Positions 1-6,221 of a stretch of 6,221 bases of DNA are shown piece after piece. Each line of letters opens with the position of its first letter. The stretch's first letter is position 1. Source of the DNA: Rhodoferax sp. (lineage in GTDB: Bacteria > Pseudomonadota > Gammaproteobacteria > Burkholderiales > Burkholderiaceae_C); NCBI GenBank assembly GCA_030833685.1, contig JAURGS010000149.1, positions 1 to 6,221 on the forward strand, given 5' to 3'. A program made the translations under genes and the position numbers. The notes under the pieces are model-generated. The model did no database searches, had not been told where the DNA came from, and was given only the letters and a program-made list of their open reading frames with translations.

Positions 1-642
1 GGCCGCAACGCCAGCCAGCTGTGCCAGCGCATCACACCATGCGCCAGCAGCGTTAATCACCACCTTGGTCTGGTATTCCTGCTGCGCCGTGCGAACGCGC
101 CATCCCGAACCACTGGCTTGCAAAGACAGGCACTGCGCATCACAGACAAGCTGCGCCCCAAGTAGCCGTGCTGAACGCAAAAAACCCTGGTGAATCGCGT
201 GAACATCCATGTCCATGGCGTCTGGCTCAAAAACACCACCACAGACCGAGCCTCGCCTGAGCACAGGCACCATCCGCATCACCTCATCGGGATCCAGCCA
301 ACAAACACTGGCCATCTGAGACTGCATCTCGCAGAGCATTTGCCGCAGCGCTGGCTCGTCATCCCAAGCGCCAACAAAAAGGGCACCCCGCGGGCTTAGC
401 AGTGGTGTTGCAGAAAATCCAGGCGGGGGCTTGTTGAAAAAGTCCCATGACGCGCGAGTGAGGTTGCGCACTGTCTGGTTACCGTAAGTCTGTGAATACA
501 GTGCAGCAGATCGGCCCGTGCTGTGGTATCCCGGCTGGGTTTCACGCTCCAGGACAACCACATGGCGATGAGGCGCCAGGTGATAAGCGGCACTGGCACC
601 GGCCATACCGGCGCCCACGATCACAACATCAACAGACTGCAT
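1..642 (-). CDS. FAD-dependent D-amino-acid dehydrogenase, DauA-like (DAO family), C-terminus cut by window edge
   Basis: Reading the minus strand from the ATG at 642 gives 214 uninterrupted residues running off the left edge; the family is usually about 375 residues. The N-terminus carries the FAD-binding Rossmann motif GAGMAG (residues 10-15) and the acidic end of strand 2 in VVVLERE (28-34). Next comes PGYHSTGRSAALY (37-49), then PVLRR and NAAGAWCDALAQLAG near the cut end. As I recall it, this aligns almost without gaps to Pseudomonas aeruginosa D-arginine dehydrogenase DauA, which oxidises D-amino acids to imino acids and passes electrons to the respiratory chain. The lid residues Ser45-Ala46-Ala47 and Tyr53 are kept, but DauA His48 is Leu48 and Glu87 is Ala87, so a cationic D-amino acid is an unlikely substrate. 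A GGGGAATGGG stretch just upstream of 642 can serve as ribosome binding site. The gene is divergent from the lactate dehydrogenase gene. The family call is firm; the substrate is unknown. Confidence 0.5.
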   Translation of the reverse strand, partial: MQSVDVVIVGAGMAGASAAYHLAPHRHVVVLERETQPGYHSTGRSAALYSQTYGNQTVRNLTRASWDFFNKPPPGFSATPLLSPRGALFVGAWDDEPALRQMLCEMQSQMASVCWLDPDEVMRMVPVLRRGSVCGGVFEPDAMDMDVHAIHQGFLRSARLLGAQLVCDAQCLSLQASGSGWRVRTAQQEYQTKVVINAAGAWCDALAQLAGVAA

Positions 643-693
643 CCCATTCCCCGACAGACGCCCCAAACAGGGTGTTAGCGTGAAATTGTCGTC

Positions 694-779
694 CAAGCCA
701 CCATACCGCGGACACGGGCCGAGCTGACCAATAAATTTCACAAGCGCAAGCTGCGATTTCAAGCCTTGGCAAGCCACCA
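694..779 (+). repeat. Pair of 10-bp direct repeats CAAGCCACCA (694-703, 770-779)
   Basis: Two identical copies lie 76 bp apart, start to start, within a 170-bp divergent spacer. A third partial match, CAAGCCTTGG, abuts the second copy at 760-769. A chance exact 10-mer pair in a spacer this short is uncommon (roughly one to two in a hundred), so an operator role is possible. The function is unproven. Confidence 0.5.
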
Positions 780-798
780 ACCGATAACATGCGATACC

Positions 799-804
799 AA
801 GGAG
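799..804 (+). promoter_or_regulatory. Ribosome binding site that decides the lldD start
   Basis: AAGGAG lies 8 nt upstream of the ATG at 813, a near-ideal spacing. An in-frame ATG at 789 would add eight residues (MRYQGDFF), but it lies upstream of this site and has no comparable site of its own. The protein therefore most likely begins MPVITNIEDL, which also matches the usual N-terminus of the family. Confidence 0.5.
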
Positions 805-812
805 ACTTTTTC

Positions 813-1949
813 ATGCCCGTGATTACCAATATTGAAGACTTACGCGTTCTCGCGCAAAAACGTGTGCCCCGCATGTTTTATGACTACGCTGATTCGGGCA
901 GTTGGACGGAGAGCACTTACAAAGCGAACGAAAGTGATTTCCAAAAAATCAAATTGCGCCAGCGGGTGGCTGTGAACATGGAAAACCGCAGCACGGCCAC
1001 GCAGATGGTTGGTATCGATGTAAAGATGCCTGTCGCGATTGCGCCGGTGGGGCTGACCGGTATGCAACATGCCGATGGTGAAATTCTGGCCGCCCGTGCG
1101 GCAGAGAAGTTTGGCGTTCCCTTTATTTTGTCCACCATGAGCATTTGCTCCATCGAGGACGTAGCGCAGCATACGCACGCGCCGTTTTGGTTTCAGCTGT
1201 ACATGATGCGAGATCGCGAGGCGATGGTGCGCATGATCGACCGCGCCAAAGCCGCCAAATGCAGCGCGTTGGTACTCACGCTAGACCTCCAGGTCATCGG
1301 GCAGCGGCACAAAGACCTGAAAAACGGGTTAACTGCGCCACCTCGCCCCACCCTGGCCAATATCATCAATTTGGCGACCAAGCCGCGCTGGTGTTTAGGC
1401 ATGCTAGGAACGCGGCGCCATACTTTTCGTAACTTGGTCGGTCACGTCAAGGGCGTTAGCGACATGCGAAGTCTGGCTGCCTGGACCAATGAACAATTCG
1501 ACCCACGTTTGTCATGGGACGATGTTCGCTGGGTCAAACAGCAATGGGGTGGAAAGCTGATTCTCAAAGGCATCATGGATGTGCAGGACGCCAAACTGGC
1601 GGTCAACGCTGGCGCTGACGCGATCGTCGTCAGCAACCATGGCGGGCGACAACTCGATGGCGCGCCCAGCAGCATCGCAGCCCTGCCGGCCATCGTCGAA
1701 GCCGTGGGCCACCATACCGAGGTCTGGATGGATGGCGGCATTCGTTCAGGCCAGGACGTGCTTAAAGCGTGGGCGCTGGGGGCCAAGGGAACCATGATTG
1801 GCCGAGCCATGGTTTACGGCCTGGGCGCCATGGGTGAGCAAGGGGTGACCAAAGCCTTGCAAATCATTCACAAAGAGCTCGATATCACCATGGCCTTTTG
1901 CGGCCACACGCAATTGAGTCAGGTGAACCGAAACATCCTGATCGATTGA
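813..1949 (+). CDS. lldD: FMN-dependent L-lactate dehydrogenase / alpha-hydroxy-acid oxidizing protein
   Basis: A complete 378-residue protein of the FMN-dependent alpha-hydroxy-acid dehydrogenase family (glycolate oxidase, LldD, mandelate dehydrogenase), which oxidises an L-2-hydroxy acid, typically L-lactate to pyruvate. LldD-type members pass the electrons to the quinone pool at the inner membrane. The TIM-barrel catalytic set is intact: Tyr25 in FYDYADSGS, Tyr130 in FQLY, Asp158 in LTLD, Lys252 in LILKGI, and His276 and Arg279 in SNHGGRQLDG. A phosphate-binding DGGIRSGQD segment follows. Length is normal, there is no signal peptide, and no key residue is missing. The start at 813 is fixed by an AAGGAG site 8 nt upstream. 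The segment of about residues 159-232 (GQRHKDLKNGL, TKPRWCLGMLGTRR) is the variable lid/membrane-loop region; it resembles betaproteobacterial LldD as I remember it. Lactate is the best guess, but glycolate or mandelate cannot be excluded from sequence alone. The gene is divergent from the DauA-like gene and convergent with the propeller gene. Confidence 0.5.
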   Translation: MPVITNIEDLRVLAQKRVPRMFYDYADSGSWTESTYKANESDFQKIKLRQRVAVNMENRSTATQMVGIDVKMPVAIAPVGLTGMQHADGEILAARAAEKFGVPFILSTMSICSIEDVAQHTHAPFWFQLYMMRDREAMVRMIDRAKAAKCSALVLTLDLQVIGQRHKDLKNGLTAPPRPTLANIINLATKPRWCLGMLGTRRHTFRNLVGHVKGVSDMRSLAAWTNEQFDPRLSWDDVRWVKQQWGGKLILKGIMDVQDAKLAVNAGADAIVVSNHGGRQLDGAPSSIAALPAIVEAVGHHTEVWMDGGIRSGQDVLKAWALGAKGTMIGRAMVYGLGAMGEQGVTKALQIIHKELDITMAFCGHTQLSQVNRNILID

Positions 1950-1956
1950 AACTCAC

Positions 1957-1985
1957 CCAGGCTGCTGGCAACCCAGCGAGCCAGG
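1957..1985. terminator. Hairpin between convergent genes, possible bidirectional terminator
   Basis: The arm 1960-1968 (GGCTGCTGG) pairs with 1973-1982 (CCAGC, a bulged G, AGCC) around the loop CAAC. It extends by CC/GG across an A-A mismatch to 1957-1985. The hairpin sits in the 48-bp gap between two converging stop codons, the usual place for a shared terminator. Neither side has a clear run of T residues, so intrinsic termination is only a moderate call. Confidence 0.5.
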
Positions 1986-1997
1986 TCTCTGAGGGTC

Positions 1998-3257
1998 TTA
2001 ACGCAGATTACCGGTGTGACCCAGGGAGTAGCGACCCGGCTGCGGCCACAGGGTAAGGCCGTGGGGTTCCATGCCCACCCGAATCTTGTCGACCTTGCCA
2101 TCTTCGGTGTTGAAGCGGTAGACCATGTCGTCGTAACGTCCCGACAACCAGAGCCACTTGCCGTCGTTGCTGACATTGCCCATATCAGGACTGCCCCCAC
2201 CCGGGACAGGCCACTGCGCCAGCACCTTGCCGGTCGCAAAATCCAACACGGTCACGCTACCGGGTCCTTTGGGCTTTCCGTGAATCTTGTGTGACCCACG
2301 GTTGGTGACGAAAAGGCGTTTGCCGTCACGGCTGGGGTACAAACCATGCGAGGCCACGCCAGCCTGAATAAAGCCTGTTTTGGTGAAGCTCGCGCCGTCA
2401 ATCACGTGCACACCATCGGCCATCATGTCTGCGACGTAAAAGGTTTTGCCATCAGGCGAAATCCGGATGTCTTGCGGCATGCCTTTCGTCACGGTGCAGA
2501 TTTCGGTCTCAGCGGGACTGCCGGGCGGTGTGCTGTCTTTGAACCGTGTGGCGGGCATGCTCAGTTTCAGGTAGCCCATCACCTTGCGGTTGACCATGTC
2601 GATCTTGACAAGCGCGCCTGCAAACTCACAGGTGAAGATCGCAAATCGGCCATCAATGGAAAAGTCACCATGGTTGATACCGGCGCACTGTGGCGCCGAT
2701 ATCTCGTACTGCAATGCCATGGTCACGGGGTCACGAAAGTCCAGACGCTTTCTGGCCTCTGCAACCACAATGGCAGACTTGCCGTCTGGCGTGAAATACA
2801 GGTTGTACGGATCGTCCACCTTGAGCGCTTGGCCGGGCTTGCCGGTGCGCGGGTCAATCGGCGTCAAGCTGCCGTCGTGGCCACGCTCGTCGTTATTGGC
2901 CACCCACAAGGTGCGCAAATCCCAGGATGGCACCACATGCTGTGGCGCGCGACCGACCTTAAAGGTGTCCACGACTTTTAGCGTCTGGGTGTCGATTACC
3001 GACACGGAATGGCCACGAAGATTGGGCACATACGCCCGCTGCAGGTCGTCCTTGACCCCTGGCGCAAAGTTGTCTGCCCTCACCTCACTGTATAGGTTGT
3101 CAGGATGAGGAACAGCCGGCATTCCCGCAATCGTTTGCACGGTTTGCGCCTCTGGCGCCGCTGCAACAGCCGACCAAAGACCGGGCAAGCCCAGAAAGCC
3201 CGCGATGCCCAGTAGAGTCCCAGCCGCACCGAGGGTGAGAAGATTTCTTGCCTTCAT
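1998..3257 (-). CDS. Exported seven-bladed YVTN/YncE-type beta-propeller protein
   Basis: This 419-residue protein starts MKARNLLTLG, followed by a hydrophobic stretch and an AVAAA-type cleavage region around residues 30-35, so it is probably a periplasmic Sec substrate. The mature part shows repeated propeller blades: SVSVIDTQTLKVVDTFKVG (84-102), then S-x-D-G-type turns at about residues 111, 156, 200, 267, 309, 363 and 404, giving seven blades. Motifs include SPDGKTFYVAD, VTNRGS, GGGSPDMGNVSNDGKWLWLSG and the terminal PHGLTLWPQPGRYSLGHTGN. YVTN/YncE propellers are related in fold to the cytochrome d1 haem domain and to lactonase-like propellers, and many have no known activity. Cys191, Cys210 and Cys254 could form a disulfide after export. 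The ATG at 3257 overlaps the upstream stop (ATGA). An in-frame ATG at 3272 would only add MDWQT, so I prefer 3257. Fold and export are well supported; the ligand and role are unknown. Confidence 0.5.
   Translation of the reverse strand: MKARNLLTLGAAGTLLGIAGFLGLPGLWSAVAAAPEAQTVQTIAGMPAVPHPDNLYSEVRADNFAPGVKDDLQRAYVPNLRGHSVSVIDTQTLKVVDTFKVGRAPQHVVPSWDLRTLWVANNDERGHDGSLTPIDPRTGKPGQALKVDDPYNLYFTPDGKSAIVVAEARKRLDFRDPVTMALQYEISAPQCAGINHGDFSIDGRFAIFTCEFAGALVKIDMVNRKVMGYLKLSMPATRFKDSTPPGSPAETEICTVTKGMPQDIRISPDGKTFYVADMMADGVHVIDGASFTKTGFIQAGVASHGLYPSRDGKRLFVTNRGSHKIHGKPKGPGSVTVLDFATGKVLAQWPVPGGGSPDMGNVSNDGKWLWLSGRYDDMVYRFNTEDGKVDKIRVGMEPHGLTLWPQPGRYSLGHTGNLR
3254..3257 (-). other. ATGA stop/start overlap coupling the creatininase-like and propeller genes
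   Basis: On the minus strand the propeller ATG (3257-3255) overlaps the TGA stop (3256-3254) of the upstream gene. Such 4-nt overlaps usually mean translational coupling within one transcript. The purine-rich GGATTGG just upstream, inside the end of the first gene, may aid re-initiation. Confidence 0.5.
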
Positions 3258-4216
3258 GGTTTGCCAATCCAAGTTTGAACAGCTAAAACTGAATTATCGA
3301 CAATCAAACGAATGCCTATTTCTCCCAGGGGCACTGTTGCCTGCCTTGGATCACCGTCCACCCCTTGGGCCTTGCCGCCTTGCGCAGCCAGCGCCAAGCG
3401 ACTGGTGTTCACCAAGGCCGGGTCAATCGCCATCGCCAGGGCTGTGTCTGCCAGACCGGCATGCACACCGATTTCACCGTCACTGAAACCTTTATCCCGT
3501 AGCTTCTGGTTAAACGGACCTTGCGCGCTGTCATAAAAAGTCCTCAAAGCCAGCGCCCGCGCATCGCCCTGCTTGCGCCATGACTGGTTCAAACGCGCAG
3601 CAACCCTTTCCATACTTTTTTGATAGCCCCCGTGGTCGCCCAGAAAAACAATGTGGCGAAAGCCGTGCTGTTTGAAGCTCTCTGCGCTTGCACTTAAGAC
3701 AGATTCGAACGTTGCTTCTGGTATGGAAATCGTGCCCGTAAAGCGCATATGTCCGCTGGGTGGTGAAATTGATCCTTCGGGAACATAGGCCAGCACGGGC
3801 GCCACAACGGCTCGGCCCAGTGCTTGCGCAATTTGTGATGCGAGCGCCATCACGCGGATATTGTGTTTACCGAGCGCCATGTGGGGGCCGTTCTGCTCGG
3901 TGCCGCCGATGGGCACCAGTACGGTATCTACCCCAGACGCTTGGGCTGCCCGAAGATCGGTCCATGTCATCTGTTCGATGAGTACCCTGGAGCCCAGAGC
4001 GCCAGCCTTTGCACTGGCGGCGCTCGCACTCCCAGACCAAGACATGGCGACCCATGCCAGTAAACAAGCCAAACGCACCAACCGAGAGCCTGCGGCAGGG
4101 CCGTGCCTGAACGCCAATTGACTCCAGTGGCGCAGCTGCCCCACAAAATCTTCCCTACAGACCAGGGCGCGTGGAAGGTGCCCTGTGAGCAGATCAGGGT
4201 ACGGAAGGGACTTCAT
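3254..4216 (-). CDS. Creatininase-family protein, probably exported, with unusual metal-ligand motif
   Basis: From the ATG at 4216 this is 320 residues. It shows the creatininase-family (creatinine amidohydrolase-like metallohydrolase) core: VLVPIGGTEQNGPH with ALGKHN (101-119), PEGSISPPSGHMRF (146-159), FLGDHGGYQ (191-199) and a late HAGLADT (252-258). In Pseudomonas creatininase the equivalent first motif is EQHGPHLPLGTD, whose Glu, His and Asp bind metal; here Glu107 is kept but the His is Asn109 and the Asp is His118. A hydrophobic stretch, LVRLACLLAWVAMSWSGSASA, sits at 46-66 and looks like a signal peptide buried behind 45 residues. The true start may therefore be the TTG at 4081 or GTG at 4078 rather than 4216, where I see no clear ribosome binding site. 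Export is unusual, since classic creatininase is cytoplasmic. The gene overlaps the propeller gene downstream. Creatinine is not implied; related family members include MftE peptidase and formamide hydrolases. The family call is firm, the substrate unknown. Confidence 0.5.
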   Translation of the reverse strand: MKSLPYPDLLTGHLPRALVCREDFVGQLRHWSQLAFRHGPAAGSRLVRLACLLAWVAMSWSGSASAASAKAGALGSRVLIEQMTWTDLRAAQASGVDTVLVPIGGTEQNGPHMALGKHNIRVMALASQIAQALGRAVVAPVLAYVPEGSISPPSGHMRFTGTISIPEATFESVLSASAESFKQHGFRHIVFLGDHGGYQKSMERVAARLNQSWRKQGDARALALRTFYDSAQGPFNQKLRDKGFSDGEIGVHAGLADTALAMAIDPALVNTSRLALAAQGGKAQGVDGDPRQATVPLGEIGIRLIVDNSVLAVQTWIGKP

Positions 4217-4444
4217 GGCTTGCGTGGGTTATCGGTGCCAGGGTCGTGGCTGGGCTGCTGCGCAGCGTTTAGAGGGCTTGTCATACATTCTGCTCGCAGC
4301 GGATTCTAGAAGCCAGGCGGCCAACTCGCTACCACTTATTGAGCGCAAAACCGTTGAAAGGATAGAGACCTGAGGTGCTACCGCGACCGGACGCAGAGGA
4401 AACCAGGAAGGCATACAAGCACCACACTTGCTAGACTCCCGGCC
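4217..4444. promoter_or_regulatory. Divergent intergenic region between creatininase-like gene and mutS
   Basis: This 228-bp spacer should hold promoters in both directions. For mutS the best I can find is a weak pair, TTGAGC at 4339-4344 and GATAGA at 4361-4366 (16-bp spacing, only 4/6 and 3/6 matches to sigma-70 boxes). A 10-bp palindrome, GCTGCGCAGC, lies at 4257-4266. No believable gene is seen here. If the creatininase-like gene really starts near 4081, its leader would extend this region leftwards. Confidence 0.5.
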
Positions 4445-6221
4445 ATGTCCGAAAAGCTGCAAGCGCACACCCCCATGATGGCCCAGTATCTCGGGCTGAA
4501 AGCAGATTTTCCGGATACTCTGCTTTTTTACCGGATGGGTGATTTTTATGAGCTTTTTTACGGCGATGCCGAAAAAGCTGCATCGTTATTGAACATCACG
4601 CTCACCCAGCGCGGGCAGTCAGCCGGGGCGCCTGTCGTGATGGCGGGGGTGCCTTTTCATTCGGTCGAAACCTACCTGGCCCGCCTGATCAAACTCGGTG
4701 AGTCGGTCGCTATTTGTGAACAAGTAGGCGATGTCGCGAGTAGCAAAGGTCCAGTCGAGCGCAAGGTGGTACGGGTGGTCACCCCAGGCACACTCACCGA
4801 CCTGGAGCTGCTTTCTGAGAAATCCGATGCCATCCTGATGGCAATCCACCAGGGTGATCGCAACCGATGCGGCATCGCCTGGATGAGCCTGACCCAAAGC
4901 GACATCAAGCTGACGGAGTGCGCGCCAGACGATTTGCGCGACTGGATCAGCCGCGTCGCGCCTGGCGAGTTGATTGTCAGCGCCGGCGTGACCCCTCGTT
5001 TTGAAGCCGATATCCGTAGCGCTGCCGAGCCTGATGGGCTGGCCCTAACCGTACGTCCCGACTGGCAATTTGATTGCGGACTCGGGCTGCGAACCTTGAC
5101 CGAGCACCTGCAAGTCTCCAGCCTGGATGCCTGGCAGGCGCAAGGTCTGGCGCAGGCGCACGCGGCCGCTGGTGCCCTCTTGCACTACGCCGAGCACACC
5201 CAAGGACAGGCCTTGCGCCATGTGCGGGGATTGACGGTGCAGCGCACCGACGAATTGATTGAACTGCCGGCCAGTACCCGGCGTAACTTGGAGTTGACCC
5301 TCACTTTGCGTGGCGATGACAAGCCAACGCTTTTTTCCTTGATCGACACCTGCATGACCGGCATGGGCAGTCGCCAGCTTAAGGCTTGGCTGTTGGCGCC
5401 ACTGCGGGAGCGGACAGTGGCCACCCAGCGCCAGCAGTGCATTGCAGAACTAAGCGCAGACCCGAGTAAGCTCGGTGCGGCGCAACCGTACTCAGCTCTG
5501 CGCCAGACGCTAAAAGGCTGCTCCGATGTAGAGCGCATCGCCGCGCGCATCGGCTTGCGCCAGGCTCGACCCAGAGAACTACTGGGCTTGGTGCAAACAC
5601 TGGCCAGAGCCGAAGGCTTGGCGCAAAACGTGCCGCCAACCCACCCCTTTCTTCAAAACCTGGCCAAAGCGCTGCAGCCGCCTGCTGGATGCGCGTCCTT
5701 GCTGCGATCCGCTATTCATCCTGAATGCGCAGCGCTGGTTCGCGACGGCGGAGTCATTGCCGATGGTTTTGATGCTGAGTTGGACGAACTGCGCGCCATC
5801 CAAAGCAATTGCGATGGGTTTTTATTGGATTTGGAGACACGCGAGCGCAGCCGCACCGGCATTGCCAATCTGCGTGTGCAATTCAACAAAGTCCACGGCT
5901 TTTATATCGAAGTTACCCAAGGCCAAATTGACAAGGTGCCAATTGACTACAAGCGCCGTCAAACCCTGAAAAATGCTGAACGATTCATCACCCCTGAGCT
6001 CAAAGCCTTTGAAGACAAGGCCTTGTCGGCGCAGGAGCGTGGCCTGGCCAGGGAAAAGTGGCTTTACGAGCAATTGCTCGTTGAGCTGCAGATTCATGTC
6101 CCTGCGCTGTCTGCGATGGCGCAGTCCCTGGCGACCCTGGACGCTTTGTGTGCCTTAACCGAGCGCAGTCTGACGCTGAATTGGATCGCACCCACCTTTG
6201 TCAAAGAGCCCTGCATCGATA
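4445..6221 (+). CDS. mutS: DNA mismatch repair protein MutS, C-terminus cut by window edge
   Basis: The first 592 residues of MutS, about 70% of the roughly 850-residue family length. MutS recognises base mismatches and small loops after replication and recruits MutL. The mismatch-binding domain shows HTPMMAQYL and [10 protein letters not shown], with the intercalating Phe34 and Glu36 of the F-x-E motif. [19 protein letters not shown] and VAICEQVGD follow, then [11 protein letters not shown] at the edge of the connector domain (about residues 125-260). The lever/core domain is marked by [12 protein letters not shown] (from 279), then [18 protein letters not shown]. The clamp region contains HGFYIEVTQ (from 484) and [15 protein letters not shown]. 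The Walker A ATPase motif would be expected some 30-40 residues beyond the window, so its absence is only the edge. The ATG at 4445 gives the standard N-terminus, although the Shine-Dalgarno sequence is weak. There is no frameshift or internal stop. Nothing links it functionally to its neighbours. Confidence 0.5.
   Translation, partial: MSEKLQAHTPMMAQYLGLKADFPDTLLFYRMGDFYELFYGDAEKAASLLNITLTQRGQSAGAPVVMAGVPFHSVETYLARLIKLGESVAICEQVGDVASSKGPVERKVVRVVTPGTLTDLELLSEKSDAILMAIHQGDRNRCGIAWMSLTQSDIKLTECAPDDLRDWISRVAPGELIVSAGVTPRFEADIRSAAEPDGLALTVRPDWQFDCGLGLRTLTEHLQVSSLDAWQAQGLAQAHAAAGALLHYAEHTQGQALRHVRGLTVQRTDELIELPASTRRNLELTLTLRGDDKPTLFSLIDTCMTGMGSRQLKAWLLAPLRERTVATQRQQCIAELSADPSKLGAAQPYSALRQTLKGCSDVERIAARIGLRQARPRELLGLVQTLARAEGLAQNVPPTHPFLQNLAKALQPPAGCASLLRSAIHPECAALVRDGGVIADGFDAELDELRAIQSNCDGFLLDLETRERSRTGIANLRVQFNKVHGFYIEVTQGQIDKVPIDYKRRQTLKNAERFITPELKAFEDKALSAQERGLAREKWLYEQLLVELQIHVPALSAMAQSLATLDALCALTERSLTLNWIAPTFVKEPCID

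Larger units (their letters stand above)
643..812. promoter_or_regulatory. Divergent intergenic region between DauA-like gene and lldD
   Basis: This 170-bp spacer must hold the start signals of both divergent genes. It contains the 10-bp direct repeat CAAGCCACCA at 694-703 and 770-779; the second copy is immediately preceded by the half-related CAAGCCTTGG (760-769). An 8-bp inverted pair, GTGAAATT at 680-687 and AATTTCAC at 734-741, frames the middle of the spacer. An A/T-rich patch around 730-738 is the most promoter-like part, but I could not pair it with a convincing -35 box, so no promoter is called. Regulator binding at the repeats is an inference. Confidence 0.5.

Noticed and set aside
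680..741. 8-bp inverted pair GTGAAATT / AATTTCAC in the divergent spacer
   Set aside because: A chance pair of this length in 170 bp is fairly likely and the 46-bp separation is unusual for a dimer operator; noted in the spacer entry but not promoted to a finding.
1442..1810. Minus-strand open frame of 122 codons inside lldD
   Set aside because: lldD has all its catalytic residues in the plus frame; the antisense translation has no domain signature.
2346..2981. Long open frame of 211 codons on the plus strand, opposite the propeller gene
   Set aside because: It lies wholly antisense to a gene with clear signal peptide and blade motifs, and its translation resembles no family I know. It is a codon-bias shadow.
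2584..3108. Second plus-strand open frame (174 codons) opposite the propeller gene
   Set aside because: It overlaps both the real minus-strand gene and the other antisense frame; there is no ribosome binding site or recognisable motif.
4257..4266. Perfect 10-bp palindrome GCTGCGCAGC in the mutS upstream spacer
   Set aside because: Short, GC-rich and of a composition common in this genome; there is no second copy and no link to a promoter, so it is mentioned only in the spacer entry.
4185..4373. Plus-strand open frame of 62 codons across the spacer upstream of mutS
   Set aside because: It has no clear ribosome binding site and low-complexity content, overlaps the start of the minus-strand gene, and matches no family I recognise.
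5900..6221. Apparent lack of the MutS ATPase (Walker) motifs
   Set aside because: The reading frame is still open at the window edge and the Walker A motif is expected about 30-40 residues further on, so this is a boundary effect and not a truncated gene.

Overview
The window is a stretch of ordinary-looking bacterial chromosome with five protein-coding genes, two of them cut by the window edges. The proteins most resemble those of Betaproteobacteria, and the Comamonadaceae/Burkholderiales group fits best. That placement rests on remembered similarity of the LldD-type flavoprotein and the MutS N-terminus, not on a search. The DNA is moderately GC-rich and tightly packed. I see no rRNA, tRNA, insertion sequence, phage gene or CRISPR array.

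Layout, left to right. Bases 1-642 (minus) hold the N-terminal 214 residues of a FAD-dependent D-amino-acid dehydrogenase of the DauA (D-arginine dehydrogenase) type. A 170-bp divergent spacer follows, carrying a 10-bp direct repeat. Bases 813-1949 (plus) encode a complete FMN-dependent L-lactate dehydrogenase/alpha-hydroxy-acid oxidase (lldD). A short convergent gap with a hairpin separates it from a two-gene minus-strand unit (4216 down to 1998). In that unit an exported creatininase-family protein is followed, with an ATGA stop/start overlap, by an exported seven-bladed YVTN/YncE-type beta-propeller protein. A 228-bp divergent spacer then leads to mutS (4445 to the right edge), which is cut just before its ATPase motifs.

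How the genes may work together. The two divergent flavoenzymes probably both feed electrons from small organic acids or D-amino acids into respiration, and they share a spacer that may hold common control sites. The creatininase-like and propeller proteins are almost certainly co-expressed and both appear to leave the cytoplasm, so they may act in one periplasmic process whose substrate is unknown. mutS is an independent housekeeping gene.

Most worth a second look are three points. The DauA-like enzyme has lost the residues that recognise a cationic side chain (equivalents of His48 and Glu87). The creatininase-like protein has Asn and His in place of two canonical metal ligands. That protein is also translationally coupled to a propeller whose central funnel is rich in His and Asp.
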